Assembly: GCF_000720475.1 (NCBI RefSeq)
Contig: NZ_JOAP01000011.1
Location: 124,001-188,000, forward strand
DNA: 64,000 nucleotides
Direction: 5' to 3'
Source of the DNA: Streptomyces aureocirculatus
GTDB lineage: Bacteria > Actinomycetota > Actinomycetes > Streptomycetales > Streptomycetaceae
The notes below the pieces were generated by a model. It was not told where the DNA came from, searched no databases, and was given only the letters and a program-made list of their open reading frames with translations. This document shows positions 35,147-44,861 of this stretch, piece by piece. Numbering within the stretch: the first letter of the stretch is position 1; the number at the start of each line of letters is the position of its first letter. The translations under genes were made by a program, and so were the position numbers.

Positions 35147-38100
35147 ATGGACCATGTGACGGACCGTGTGCAAGCTCCCGCCGAACCCGGCGCCCTGCTC
35201 CTGCGGACCGGCCGCTTCCTGCGCCGGGGCGAGGCCGCGCCCGATCTGCACAGTCTCAGGATCGAGGGCGGGCGGGAGGGGGACGTCTTCTACCGGGACC
35301 GGTGGAGCCACGACAAGGTCGTGCACTCCACGCACGGCGTGAACTGCACCGGCTCCTGCCGCTGGAAGGTGTACGTCAAGGACGGCGTCATCACCTGGGA
35401 GACACAGGCCACCGACTACCCCTCCACGGGCCCCGACCGCCCCGAGTACGAACCCCGCGGCTGCCCCCGCGGCGCCGCCTTCTCCTGGTACACCTACTCG
35501 CCGACCCGGGTCCGCCACCCCTACGTCCGGGGCGTGCTTCTGGAGCTGTACCGGGAGGCCAAGGCGCGCATCGAGGACCCCGTGCTCGCCTGGGCCGACA
35601 TCCAGGGCGACCCCGAGCGGCGCCGCGCCTATCAGCAGGCGCGGGGCAAGGGCGGGCTCACGCGGGCCACCTGGGACGAGGCCGTGGAGATCATCGCGGC
35701 CGCGCATGTGCACACCATCAAGACCTACGGCCCTGACCGGGTCGCGGGGTTCTCTCCCATCCCCGCCATGTCGATGGTGTCGCACGCCGCGGGCGCCCGC
35801 TTCATGTCACTGATCGGCGCGCCCATGCTGTCGTTCTACGACTGGTACGCGGACCTGCCGGTCGCGTCGCCGCAGGTGTTCGGCGACCAGACGGACGTGC
35901 CGGAGTCGGGGGACTGGTGGGACGCCGCGTATCTGATGATGTGGGGCTCGAACGTGCCGGTCACGCGGACACCCGACGCGCACTGGATGGCCGAGGCCCG
36001 CTACCGGGGCCAGAAGGTCGTGGTCGTCGCCCCGGACTACGCCGACAACGCCAAGTTCGCCGACGAGTGGCTGCACCCGCACCCCGGCACCGACGGCGCC
36101 CTCGCCCTCGCCATGGGGCATGTGATCCTGCGCGAGTGCTTCGTCGAACGACGGGTGCCGTTCTTCGACGACTACGTACGCCGCTTCACCGACCTGCCGT
36201 TCCTCGTCACCCTGACCGAGCGCGACGGCGCGTACGTACCGGCGAAGTTCCTGCGCGCCGCCGACCTCGGCGATGACGGCGAGGGCGCCGAGTGGAAGAC
36301 CGTCGTCCTGGACGAGAGCAGCGGGCAGCCCGTCGTTCCCGGCGGGTCGCTCGGCTTCCGCTGGACCGAGTCCGGGAAGGGGAAGTGGAATCTGGACCTC
36401 GGCGATGTGCGGCCTCGGCTCTCGTTGTACGGGGACGACGTGCGCGGGGTGGAGGTGCTCCTGCCCCGCTTCGACACCGAGGGCGGCGCGCACGGGCAGG
36501 GGCGGGGCGAGGTGCTGCGGCGCGGGGTGCCCGCCGTGCGGCTCGCAGGGCCCGGCAGTCCGCTGGTCACCACGGTCTTCGATCTGCTGCTCGCGCAGTA
36601 CGGCGTCGGGCGCGAGGGTCTGGTGGGCGGCTGGCCGTCCTCGTACGACGACGCCTCCGAGCCGGGGACCCCCGCCTGGCAGGAGGCGCACACATCCGTC
36701 CCCGCCGCCCAGTGCGCCCGCATCGCCCGGGAGTTCGCCGCGACCGCCGAGAAGTCCCGCGGCCGCTGCATGATCCTCATGGGCGCGGGCACCAACCACT
36801 GGTTCCACTCGGAGACCATCTACCGCACCTTCCTCGCCCTGCTCCAGCTCACCGGCTGCCAGGGCCGCAACGGCGGCGGCTGGGCGCACTACGTCGGCCA
36901 GGAGAAGTGCCGCCCCGCCACCGGCTGGGCCACCCTCGCGGGCGCCGGTGACTGGTCCCGGCCGCCCCGGCAGATGATCGGCGCCGCGTACTGGTTCCTG
37001 CACACCGACCAGTGGCGCTACGACCGGTTCGGCGCCGACGTGCTCGCCTCACCGCTCGGCGAGGGACGGTTCAGGGGGATGGCCGCGGCGGACTGTCTGG
37101 CGCAGGCGACCCGAGCGGGCTGGATGCCGTCGTATCCGACGTTCGACCGCAATCCGCTGGACCTGGGCGAAGGCGAGGACCCGGTGGGGTCGGCCGTCCG
37201 GCAACTGCGCACCGGCGAGCTGAGGTTCGCCGGTGAGGACCCGGACGCGCCGGAGAACTGGCCGCGGGTGCTCACGCTGTGGCGCGCCAATCTCCTCGGC
37301 TCGTCGGCGAAGGGCGCCGAGTACTTCACCAAACACCTCCTCGGCACCCACTCCTCGCTGCGTGCCGAGGAGGCGCCGCCCGAGGCCCGCCCCCGGGACG
37401 TGACCTGGCACGAGCGGGCCCCGGAGGGAAAGCTCGACCTGCTCCTGTCCCTGGACTTCCGCATGACGTCCTCGACACTCCTGTCCGACATCACGCTGCC
37501 CGCCGCCACCTGGTACGAGAAGCACGACCTGTCGACCACCGATATGCACCCCTTCGTGCACGCCTTCACTCCGGCCGTGGACCCGCCCTGGCAGGCCCGT
37601 ACCGACTTCGACGCCTTCCACGCCATCGCCGACCGGTTCAGCGAGCTCGCCGCCGGTCACCTCGGCACCCGCCGCGACCTGGTGGCGACCGCCCTCCAGC
37701 ACGACACCCCCGGCGAGATCGCACAGCCCGGCGGGGTGGCCCTGGACTGGCGGCGCGGCGAGTGCGAACCCGTGCCGGGCAGGACCATGCCCGCCCTCAC
37801 CGTCGTCGAACGGGACTACACCGCGATCGGCGCCAAGTTCGCCGCCCTCGGCCCGCTGGTGGAGCAGCTCGGCCTGCCCGCCAAGGGCATCGCGCTGCGC
37901 CCCGACGAGGAGGTGGCGGCCCTTGGCGCGCTCAACGGCGTGGTCCGGGGCGGGCCCGCGGCGGGCCGACCCCGCCTGGACACCGCCGTGAAGGCCGCCA
38001 ACACCATCCTCGCCCTGTCGGGCACCACCAACGGGCGCCTCGCCACGCAGGGCTTCCACACCCTTGAGGCCCGCACCGGGCAGGAGATGGCGCACCTCGC

Positions 38101-38848
38101 CGCCGAGCACGAGGGCAAGCGCGTCAGCTACGCCGACACACAGGCCGCGCCCGTCCCCGTGATCACCTCGCCGGAGTGGTCGGGCAGCGAGTCCGGCGGC
38201 CGCCGCTACACCGCGTTCACGCTCAACACCGAGCACCTCAAGCCCTGGCACACCCTCACCGGGCGCCAGCACTTCTTCCTCGACCACGACTGGATCCACG
38301 AACTCGGCGAGGCCCTGCCCGTGTACCGGCCGCCCCTCGACATGCACCGCCTGTTCGGGGAGCCGCGCATCGGCGCCGACGGGGAGCGGGAGGTCACGGT
38401 CCGCTACCTCACCCCGCACAACAAGTGGTCCATCCACTCCGAGTACCAGGACAACCTCTTCATGCTGTCGCTGTCCCGGGGCGGCCAGGTGATCTGGATG
38501 TCGCCGGACGACGCGACGGCCATCGGCGTACGCGACAACGACTGGATCGAGGCCGTCAACCGCAACGGCGTGGTGGCCGCGCGCGCCGTCGTCTCGCACC
38601 GCATGCCGGCCGGAACCGTCTATATGCACCACGCGCAGGAGCGCACGGTGAACGTCCCGAAGACCGAGACCACCGGCCGCCGCGGCGGCATCCACAACTC
38701 CCTGACCCGGCTCCTCCTCAAGCCGAGCCACCTCATCGGCGGCTACGCGCAGCTCTCCTGGGCCTTCAACTACCTGGGCCCCACCGGCAACCAGCGCGAC
38801 GAGGTCACGGTCATCAGGCGCCGGACCGAGCAGGAGGTGACGTACTAG
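35147..38848 (+). CDS. narG: respiratory nitrate reductase alpha subunit
   Basis: 1233 residues, the NarG length. It is the catalytic Mo-bisMGD subunit that reduces nitrate to nitrite on the cytoplasmic side. The FS0 cluster ligands are in HGVNCTGSC...CPRGAAFSW, and SFYDWYADLPVASPQVFGDQTDVPES is the conserved block near the molybdenum. Later blocks (MGAGTNHWFHSETIYR, GCQGRNGGGWAHYVGQEK, TGNQRDEVTVI) are typical. Start at ATG 35147 or GTG 35156. It heads a narGHJI operon. Confidence 0.97.
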   Translation: MDHVTDRVQAPAEPGALLLRTGRFLRRGEAAPDLHSLRIEGGREGDVFYRDRWSHDKVVHSTHGVNCTGSCRWKVYVKDGVITWETQATDYPSTGPDRPEYEPRGCPRGAAFSWYTYSPTRVRHPYVRGVLLELYREAKARIEDPVLAWADIQGDPERRRAYQQARGKGGLTRATWDEAVEIIAAAHVHTIKTYGPDRVAGFSPIPAMSMVSHAAGARFMSLIGAPMLSFYDWYADLPVASPQVFGDQTDVPESGDWWDAAYLMMWGSNVPVTRTPDAHWMAEARYRGQKVVVVAPDYADNAKFADEWLHPHPGTDGALALAMGHVILRECFVERRVPFFDDYVRRFTDLPFLVTLTERDGAYVPAKFLRAADLGDDGEGAEWKTVVLDESSGQPVVPGGSLGFRWTESGKGKWNLDLGDVRPRLSLYGDDVRGVEVLLPRFDTEGGAHGQGRGEVLRRGVPAVRLAGPGSPLVTTVFDLLLAQYGVGREGLVGGWPSSYDDASEPGTPAWQEAHTSVPAAQCARIAREFAATAEKSRGRCMILMGAGTNHWFHSETIYRTFLALLQLTGCQGRNGGGWAHYVGQEKCRPATGWATLAGAGDWSRPPRQMIGAAYWFLHTDQWRYDRFGADVLASPLGEGRFRGMAAADCLAQATRAGWMPSYPTFDRNPLDLGEGEDPVGSAVRQLRTGELRFAGEDPDAPENWPRVLTLWRANLLGSSAKGAEYFTKHLLGTHSSLRAEEAPPEARPRDVTWHERAPEGKLDLLLSLDFRMTSSTLLSDITLPAATWYEKHDLSTTDMHPFVHAFTPAVDPPWQARTDFDAFHAIADRFSELAAGHLGTRRDLVATALQHDTPGEIAQPGGVALDWRRGECEPVPGRTMPALTVVERDYTAIGAKFAALGPLVEQLGLPAKGIALRPDEEVAALGALNGVVRGGPAAGRPRLDTAVKAANTILALSGTTNGRLATQGFHTLEARTGQEMAHLAAEHEGKRVSYADTQAAPVPVITSPEWSGSESGGRRYTAFTLNTEHLKPWHTLTGRQHFFLDHDWIHELGEALPVYRPPLDMHRLFGEPRIGADGEREVTVRYLTPHNKWSIHSEYQDNLFMLSLSRGGQVIWMSPDDATAIGVRDNDWIEAVNRNGVVAARAVVSHRMPAGTVYMHHAQERTVNVPKTETTGRRGGIHNSLTRLLLKPSHLIGGYAQLSWAFNYLGPTGNQRDEVTVIRRRTEQEVTY

Positions 38849-38850
38849 CC

Positions 38851-40596
38851 ATGCGGGTCCTCGCTCAGATCGCGATGGTCATGAACCTCGACAAGTGCAT
38901 CGGCTGCCACACCTGCTCGGTCACCTGCAAACAGACCTGGACCAACCGCTCCGGCGTCGAATACGTCTGGTTCAACAACGTCGAGACCCGCCCCGGGCAG
39001 GGCTACCCCCGCCGCTACGAGGACCAGGAGAAGTGGCGCGGCGGCTGGGAGCTGAACCGGCGCGGCGCGCTCAAGCTGAAGTCCGGCGGCCGCTTCCACG
39101 CCCTCGCGACGATCTTCTCCAACCCGGTGCTCCCCGGCATCAAGGACTACTACGAGCCCTGGACGTACGAGTACAAGAACCTCACCGACGCCCCCCTCGG
39201 CGACGACTACCCGGTCGCCGAGCCCCGCTCCCTGATCTCCGGCAAGCCCATGAAGATCGAGTGGAGCTCCAACTGGGACGACAACCTCGGCGGTGGACCA
39301 CAGAGCGTCGCGGCCGACCCGATGGTCGCCCAGGCCGAGCAACGGGCCACGGAGACCGCCGAACGCGCCGCCGTGCAGGTCAAGGCGGCCTTCGAGCAGA
39401 CCTTCATGTTCTATCTGCCGCGCATCTGCGAGCACTGCCTGAACCCGGCGTGCGTGGCGGCCTGCCCGTCGGGGGCGATGTACAAGCGCTCCGAGGACGG
39501 CATCGTCCTCGTCGACCAGGACCAGTGCCGGGGCTGGCGCAAGTGCGTGACGGGCTGCCCGTACAAGAAGGTCTACTTCAATCACCGCACCGGCAAGGCC
39601 GAGAAGTGCACGCTCTGCTACCCCCGTCTGGAGGTGGGCCTGCCGACGGTCTGCTCCGAGACGTGCGTGGGGCGGCTGCGATATCTCGGCGTGGTCCTGT
39701 ACGACGCGGACAAGGTGACGGCGGCGGCCTCGGTGCCCGAGGAAAAGGACCTGTACGAGGCCCAGTTGGGGATCTTCCTCGATCCGGCCGACCCCGGGGT
39801 GCGGCGGGCCGCCGAGCGCGACGGCGTCCCGCACGACTGGATCGAGGCGGCCCGTCGCTCACCCGTGCATGCCCTGATCAGCACCTACCGGGTGGCGCTC
39901 CCGCTGCACCCGGAGTACCGCACCCTGCCGATGGTCTGGTACGTACCGCCACTGTCCCCCGTCGTGGAGGCCCTCGCGGGCACCGGGCACGACGGCGAGG
40001 ACGCGGGCAACCTCTTCGGCGCCATCGACACCCTGCGGATTCCCCTTGAGTACCTGGCGGAGCTGTTCACGGCGGGGGAGGTCGGCCCCGTGCGCGCCGC
40101 CCTTGAGCGGCTCGCGGCGATGCGCTCGTACATGCGGGCCGTCAACCTCGCCGACGCCGCTGACCCCGCCGTTCCTGCCCGCGTCGGCATGACCCCCGAC
40201 GGCATCGAGGACATGTACCGCCTTCTCGCCCTCGCCAAGTACGACGAGCGCTACGTCATCCCGACGGCGGCGCTCGGTGACGCCCGGCGCCTGGAGGAGT
40301 CGGCGGTGCCCGAGGGCTGCGGCCTCGACGGGCCCGGCGGCCCTGGGATGGTCCCGCCCGGTCCTGGCCCGTTCGGGGACGACTCGGGGACGTACGGGGA
40401 GCTGCCGCTCGTCACGATCGAGAACTTCCACGCGTCGCGGCGCCGCCAGACGGCGGACGAGATGCCCGCCGTGGGCTCCGTCGTGGACTCCGGCGTGAAC
40501 TCCCGCGAGAGCTCCGGTGAGAACCACGGTGAGAACTCCGGCGAGAGCTCCGGTGAGAACTCCGGCGAGAACTCCGGCGAGGAGGAGGAACGATGA
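38851..40596 (+). CDS. narH: respiratory nitrate reductase beta subunit
   Basis: 581 residues. It carries the electron-transfer iron-sulphur clusters: CIGCHTCSVTCKQ, CEHCLNPACVAACPS, CRGWRKCVTGCPYKK (the tryptophan in place of a cysteine gives the 3Fe-4S cluster) and CTLCYPRLEVGLPTVCSETC. ATG 38851 starts two bases after narG. The C-terminal 35 residues are a repetitive SGEN/SGES tail not expected in NarH, made by 12-18 bp DNA repeats (about 40500-40580). Confidence 0.97.
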   Translation: MRVLAQIAMVMNLDKCIGCHTCSVTCKQTWTNRSGVEYVWFNNVETRPGQGYPRRYEDQEKWRGGWELNRRGALKLKSGGRFHALATIFSNPVLPGIKDYYEPWTYEYKNLTDAPLGDDYPVAEPRSLISGKPMKIEWSSNWDDNLGGGPQSVAADPMVAQAEQRATETAERAAVQVKAAFEQTFMFYLPRICEHCLNPACVAACPSGAMYKRSEDGIVLVDQDQCRGWRKCVTGCPYKKVYFNHRTGKAEKCTLCYPRLEVGLPTVCSETCVGRLRYLGVVLYDADKVTAAASVPEEKDLYEAQLGIFLDPADPGVRRAAERDGVPHDWIEAARRSPVHALISTYRVALPLHPEYRTLPMVWYVPPLSPVVEALAGTGHDGEDAGNLFGAIDTLRIPLEYLAELFTAGEVGPVRAALERLAAMRSYMRAVNLADAADPAVPARVGMTPDGIEDMYRLLALAKYDERYVIPTAALGDARRLEESAVPEGCGLDGPGGPGMVPPGPGPFGDDSGTYGELPLVTIENFHASRRRQTADEMPAVGSVVDSGVNSRESSGENHGENSGESSGENSGENSGEEEER

Positions 40597-41180
40597 CCGA
40601 ACCCGCCGTGCTGTACCAAGGGGCCGCGCACTGTCTGTGCTACCCCGACGCCGAGGTCCGCGAACGCCTGCCCCTGGTGCGGGCGGCCGTGCCCGAACTG
40701 CACCCGTTCCTCGACGAGTTCGAACACTGGTCGCCCACCGCCGCCGCCGAGCACTACGTCCGCGTCTTCGACTTCAAGAACCGGCACAGCCTGTACCTGA
40801 GCTGGTGGCTGGACGGCGACACCCGCCGCAGGGGCGCGTCCCTCGTCGCCTTCAAGGAGACGTACCGCGCCTACGGCCTGTCGGTGACCGGCGAGGAACT
40901 GCCGGACTTCCTCCCGGCCGTCCTGGAGTTCACCTCACGCACCGGCAACCGGGACCTCCTCGCCGCCCACCGCGCGGGCCTGGAACTCCTGCGTCTGGCG
41001 CTCACCGACGACGGCACGCCGTACGCGGCGATCCTGGAAGCGGTGTGCGGGACCCTGCCGGGTCCGACACCGAAGGACAGGCTGGAGGCACGGGCGCTGG
41101 CACGGACGGGCCCGCGCACCGAGACCGTCGGCATCGACTTCCCGCCCGGTTACGGGGCGCCCGGGCACGGAGGCCGCTGA
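40593..41180 (+). CDS. narJ: nitrate reductase molybdenum cofactor assembly chaperone
   Basis: 195 residues. LYQGAAHCLCYPDAEVRERLP at the start and HSLYLSWWLDGDTRRRG, FLPAVLEFT and LLRLALTDDGTPYAAILEAV match the TorD/NarJ chaperone family, which inserts the cofactor into NarG. ATG overlaps the narH stop (ATGA); the stop overlaps narI (TGATG). Confidence 0.95.
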   Translation: MTEPAVLYQGAAHCLCYPDAEVRERLPLVRAAVPELHPFLDEFEHWSPTAAAEHYVRVFDFKNRHSLYLSWWLDGDTRRRGASLVAFKETYRAYGLSVTGEELPDFLPAVLEFTSRTGNRDLLAAHRAGLELLRLALTDDGTPYAAILEAVCGTLPGPTPKDRLEARALARTGPRTETVGIDFPPGYGAPGHGGR

Positions 41181-41896
41181 TGCACCTCTTCCTCTGGGGC
41201 GTGCTGCCCTACCTGGCCGCGGTCCTCCTCATCGCCGGCACCGTCTGGCGCTACCGCTACGACAAGTTCGGCTGGACCACCCGCTCGTCCCAGATCTACG
41301 AGTCCCGCCTGTTGAACATCGCGTCCCCCGCCTTCCACTACGGCATCCTCTTCGTCCTGGTCGGCCACCTCATGGGCCTGTTCATCCCGGAGTCCTGGAC
41401 CGACGGGGCGGGCCTGGACGAGCACGCCTACCATCTGCTCTCCCTCTTCGGCGGCACCGCGGCGGGCGTCCTCGCGGTCGCGGGCATCGCCCTGCTCGTC
41501 TACCGCCGCCGCACCAACACCCCGGTCTTCCGGGCCACCACCCGCAACGACAAGCTCATGTACGCGGTGCTGCTCGCGGCCATCGTCCTCGGCATGTGGG
41601 CCAAGCTGTCGAACTCCACGATCAGCAAGGGCTACGACTACCGCGAGACCATCGCCCCCTGGTCCCGCTCCCTCTTCACCCTCCAGCCCGAGGCCTCCCT
41701 GATGGAGGCCGTCCCCCTCACCTTCCAGATCCACGCCGTCATCGGCCTGCTCCTGTTCGCCCTGGTGCCGTTCACGCGCCTGATCCATATGTTCAGTGCG
41801 CCGGTGCAGTATCTGTTCCGGCCTTATGTGGTGTACCGGAGCAGGGGGGCGGGCCCGCGGAAGGAGCGGCGGGGGTGGGAGCGGGTGGACTCCTAG
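41180..41896 (+). CDS. narI: respiratory nitrate reductase gamma subunit (cytochrome b)
   Basis: 238 residues, five membrane helices. Haem-ligand histidines are in SPAFHYGILFVLVGHLMG and in FQIHAVIGLLLFALVPFTRLIHMFSAP. It takes electrons from quinol and passes them to NarH. The last codon region overlaps the remnant of an opposite-strand Uma2-type gene by 4 bp. Confidence 0.96.
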   Translation: MHLFLWGVLPYLAAVLLIAGTVWRYRYDKFGWTTRSSQIYESRLLNIASPAFHYGILFVLVGHLMGLFIPESWTDGAGLDEHAYHLLSLFGGTAAGVLAVAGIALLVYRRRTNTPVFRATTRNDKLMYAVLLAAIVLGMWAKLSNSTISKGYDYRETIAPWSRSLFTLQPEASLMEAVPLTFQIHAVIGLLLFALVPFTRLIHMFSAPVQYLFRPYVVYRSRGAGPRKERRGWERVDS

Positions 41897-42126
41897 TCCG
41901 CTCCTGCTTCCAGGACGGCCGCTACGTCCAGGGACACTTTGGCGCCGATCGAGTCGGGGAGAGGGGCCGTCTGGCCGGGCACGTACACCTGATGTTCTGT
42001 GTACGTGTCCTGCGTGGGCCCGGTCAGAACGTGCAGGCTCCCGTGCCTGCGGTCGACGATGACGTAGACGGGAATCCCGGCTGCGGCATAGGCGGAGACC
42101 TTGACGCGGAGGTCAAGTCGGTCTCT
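41893..42126 (-). pseudogene. Uma2-family (DUF820) endonuclease-fold gene remnant
   Basis: The minus strand encodes RDRLDLRVKVSAYAAAGIPVYVIVD followed by a C-terminal part ending in LPDSIGAKVSLDVAAVL, the well-conserved end of Uma2 proteins. The frame is closed upstream by TGA at 42127-42129, and the N-terminal two thirds, including the catalytic D...ExK region, cannot be found. A degraded gene. The rest of the gap to 42249 shows nothing else. Confidence 0.7.
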
Positions 42127-42249
42127 TCAAGCAGTGTCATCCGCGGTGTGCGCATCGTCCGTGCCTCTCATGAACGCCGGTGCTGAGGGCATCGTCCGCA
42201 GCCACACCACGCGAACGTGCCCGGCGCTGCGGATTGCGCTCGAACGAGT

Positions 42250-42290
42250 GAGGGCCCCGCTCCCGGTGCGAAACCGGAAGCGGGGCCCTC
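42250..42290 (-). terminator. terminator of the sdh operon
   Basis: GAGGGCCCCGCT and its exact complement AGCGGGGCCCTC form a 12-bp stem, with an inner CCGG/CCGG pair, 21 bp after the sdhB stop. Confidence 0.85.
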
Positions 42291-42311
42291 GCCCTGGCCG
42301 AGCCGGAAGGC

Positions 42312-43082
42312 TCAGAAGCGGCGCGTGATCAGGGCGCGCTTGACTTCCTGGATGGCCTTGGTGACCTCGATGCCGCGCGGGCAGGCGTCCGTGCAGTTGA
42401 ACGTGGTGCGGCAGCGCCACACGCCGTCCTTGTCGTTCAGGATCTCCAGGCGCTGCTCACCGGCCTCGTCGCGCGAGTCGAAGATGAAGCGGTGGGCGTT
42501 GACGATCGCGGCAGGACCGAAGTACTGGCCGTCGTTCCAGAACACCGGGCACGAGGACGTGCAGGCGGCGCAGAGGATGCACTTCGTCGTGTCGTCGAAG
42601 CGCTCACGGTCCTCGGCGGACTGCAGGCGCTCGCGGGTCGGCTCGTTGCCCGTGGTGACCAGGAAGGGCATGACGTCCCGGTACGCCTGGAAGAACGGGT
42701 CCATGTCCACGACCAGGTCCTTCAGGACCGTGAGGCCCTTGATGGGCTCGACCGTGATCGGCTTGGCCGGGTTGATGTCCTTGATCAGGGTCTTGCAGGC
42801 AAGGCGGTTCTTGCCGTTGATGCGCATGGCGTCGGAGCCGCAGATGCCGTGCGCGCAGGAGCGGCGGAACGTCAGCGAACCGTCCAGATCCCACTTGATC
42901 TTGTGGAGACCGTCGAGGACGCGCTCCTTGGGATCGATCTCGAACTGGAAGTCTTCCCAGGTCGCGTCCGCCGAGACCTCCGGGTTGAAGCGGCGGATCC
43001 GGAAGGTGACGGTGATGTACGGGGTATCGGCGAAGCCCGCCTCGGGCTTGGCGTCTTCCTTGTCGAGGGTCGGGGTAGCCAT
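42312..43082 (-). CDS. sdhB: succinate dehydrogenase iron-sulphur subunit
   Basis: 256 residues. The 2Fe-2S site is in SCAHGICGSDAM, and the ferredoxin-like half has CILCAACTSSCPVFW and CRTTFNCTDACPRGIEV for the 4Fe-4S and 3Fe-4S clusters. It passes electrons from SdhA to the quinone site. ATG overlaps the sdhA stop (TGATG). Last gene of the sdhCDAB operon. Confidence 0.97.
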   Translation of the reverse strand: MATPTLDKEDAKPEAGFADTPYITVTFRIRRFNPEVSADATWEDFQFEIDPKERVLDGLHKIKWDLDGSLTFRRSCAHGICGSDAMRINGKNRLACKTLIKDINPAKPITVEPIKGLTVLKDLVVDMDPFFQAYRDVMPFLVTTGNEPTRERLQSAEDRERFDDTTKCILCAACTSSCPVFWNDGQYFGPAAIVNAHRFIFDSRDEAGEQRLEILNDKDGVWRCRTTFNCTDACPRGIEVTKAIQEVKRALITRRF

Positions 43083-44836
43083 CAGTACTTACGCTCCATC
43101 GGCTGGTAGCGGGTCTGCACGACCGGCTTGTAGTCGAGGCGGATCGAGTCCTTGCCGTCGTCGGCGACCTCGCGGTACGCCATGGTGTGGCGCATGAAGT
43201 TGACGTCGTCGCGGTTCGGGAAGTCCTCGCGGTAGTGGCCGCCGCGGGACTCCTTGCGGGCGAGGGCCGACACCGCCATGACCTCGGCCAGGTCGAGCAG
43301 GTTGCCCAGCTCGATGGCCTCAAGGAGGTCGGTGTTGAACCGCTTGCCCTTGTCCTGGACCGAGACGTTCTTGTAGCGCGCGCGCAGCTCGCCGATCTTC
43401 TCGACGGCCGTCTTGATGGTCTGCTCCGTACGGAACACCATCACGTTGGCGTCCATCGTCTCCTGGAGCTCCCTGCGGATGTCCGAGACGCGCTCGGTGC
43501 CCTGGGAGTCGCGGAGCTGCTCGACGAGGGAGGCCACAAGGCCCGCCGGGTTCTCCGGCAGCTCCACGAAGTCGGCCTTGGCCGAGTACTCCGCGGCCGC
43601 GATGCCCGCGCGGCGGCCGAAGACGTTGATGTCCAGGAGCGAGTTGGTGCCGAGGCGGTTGGCGCCGTGGACCGAGACGCAGGCGACCTCGCCCGCGGCG
43701 TACAGGCCAGGGACGACCGTCGTGTTGTCCGCGAGGACCTCGCCCTCGACGTTCGTCGGGATGCCGCCCATGGCGTAGTGCGCGGTCGGCTGGATCGGGA
43801 TCGGGTCCGTGTAGGGCTCGATGCCGAGGTAGGTGCGCGCGAACTCGGTGATGTCCGGGAGCTTGGCGTCGAGCTGCTCCGGCGGCAGGTGCGTGAGGTC
43901 GAGGTAGACGTGGTCGCCCTCGGGACCGCAGCCGCGGCCCTCACGGATCTCCGTGTAGATGGAGCGGGACACGACGTCACGGGACGCGAGGTCCTTCATG
44001 ACCGGCGCGTACTTCTCCATGAAGCGCTCGCCGTCCTTGTTGCGCAGGATGCCGCCCTCACCGCGGGCGCCCTCCGTCAGCAGGATGCCCATGCGCCAGA
44101 TGCCGGTCGGGTGGAACTGGAAGAACTCCATGTCCTCCAGCGGGATCCCGCGCCGGTAGCAGGCCGCCTGGCCGTCACCGGTGAGGGTGTGCGCGTTCGA
44201 CGTCACCTTGAAGAACTTGCCGGTGCCGCCGGACGCGTAGATCACGGCCTTCGCCTGGAAGACGTGGATCTCACCGGTGGCGAGCTCGTAGGCGACGACG
44301 CCCGCGCTCTTCTTGACGCCGTTCTCCTCCACGATGAGCTGGTCGAGGACGTAGAACTCGTTGAAGAACTCCACACCCTCCTTGACGCAGTTCTGGTAGA
44401 GGGTCTGCAGGATCATGTGGCCCGTGCGGTCCGCGGCGTAGCAGGAGCGGCGCACCGGCGCCTCGCCGTGGTTGCGGGAGTGGCCGCCGAAGCGGCGCTG
44501 GTCGATGGTGCCGTCCGGGGTGCGGTTGAACGGCAGGCCCATCTTCTCCAGGTCGAGGACCGCGTCGATGGCCTCCTTCGCCAGGATCTCGGCGGCGTCC
44601 TGGTCGACCAGGTAGTCGCCGCCCTTGATCGTGTCGAAGGTGTGCCACTCCCAGTTGTCCTCCTCCACGTTGGCGAGCGCGGCGGCCATGCCGCCCTGCG
44701 CGGCGCCCGTGTGGGAACGCGTGGGGTAGAGCTTGGTGAGCACGGCGGTGCGGCTGCGCTTCGTCGCCTCGATGGCGGCGCGCATGCCGGCGCCGCCCGC
44801 GCCGACGATGACGGTGTCGTACTTGTGGATCTTCAT
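43082..44836 (-). CDS. sdhA: succinate dehydrogenase flavoprotein subunit
   Basis: 584 residues. FAD binding by VIVGAGGAGMRAAIEA and the covalent-flavin histidine in RSHTGAAQGGMAAAL; active-site regions FQFHPTGI, GEGGILRN and HGANRLGTNSLLD are all present. It oxidises succinate to fumarate in the TCA cycle on the cytoplasmic face. Confidence 0.98.
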   Translation of the reverse strand: MKIHKYDTVIVGAGGAGMRAAIEATKRSRTAVLTKLYPTRSHTGAAQGGMAAALANVEEDNWEWHTFDTIKGGDYLVDQDAAEILAKEAIDAVLDLEKMGLPFNRTPDGTIDQRRFGGHSRNHGEAPVRRSCYAADRTGHMILQTLYQNCVKEGVEFFNEFYVLDQLIVEENGVKKSAGVVAYELATGEIHVFQAKAVIYASGGTGKFFKVTSNAHTLTGDGQAACYRRGIPLEDMEFFQFHPTGIWRMGILLTEGARGEGGILRNKDGERFMEKYAPVMKDLASRDVVSRSIYTEIREGRGCGPEGDHVYLDLTHLPPEQLDAKLPDITEFARTYLGIEPYTDPIPIQPTAHYAMGGIPTNVEGEVLADNTTVVPGLYAAGEVACVSVHGANRLGTNSLLDINVFGRRAGIAAAEYSAKADFVELPENPAGLVASLVEQLRDSQGTERVSDIRRELQETMDANVMVFRTEQTIKTAVEKIGELRARYKNVSVQDKGKRFNTDLLEAIELGNLLDLAEVMAVSALARKESRGGHYREDFPNRDDVNFMRHTMAYREVADDGKDSIRLDYKPVVQTRYQPMERKY

Positions 44837-44861
44837 GACGTGGATTACCTCAGCCCCGTGC

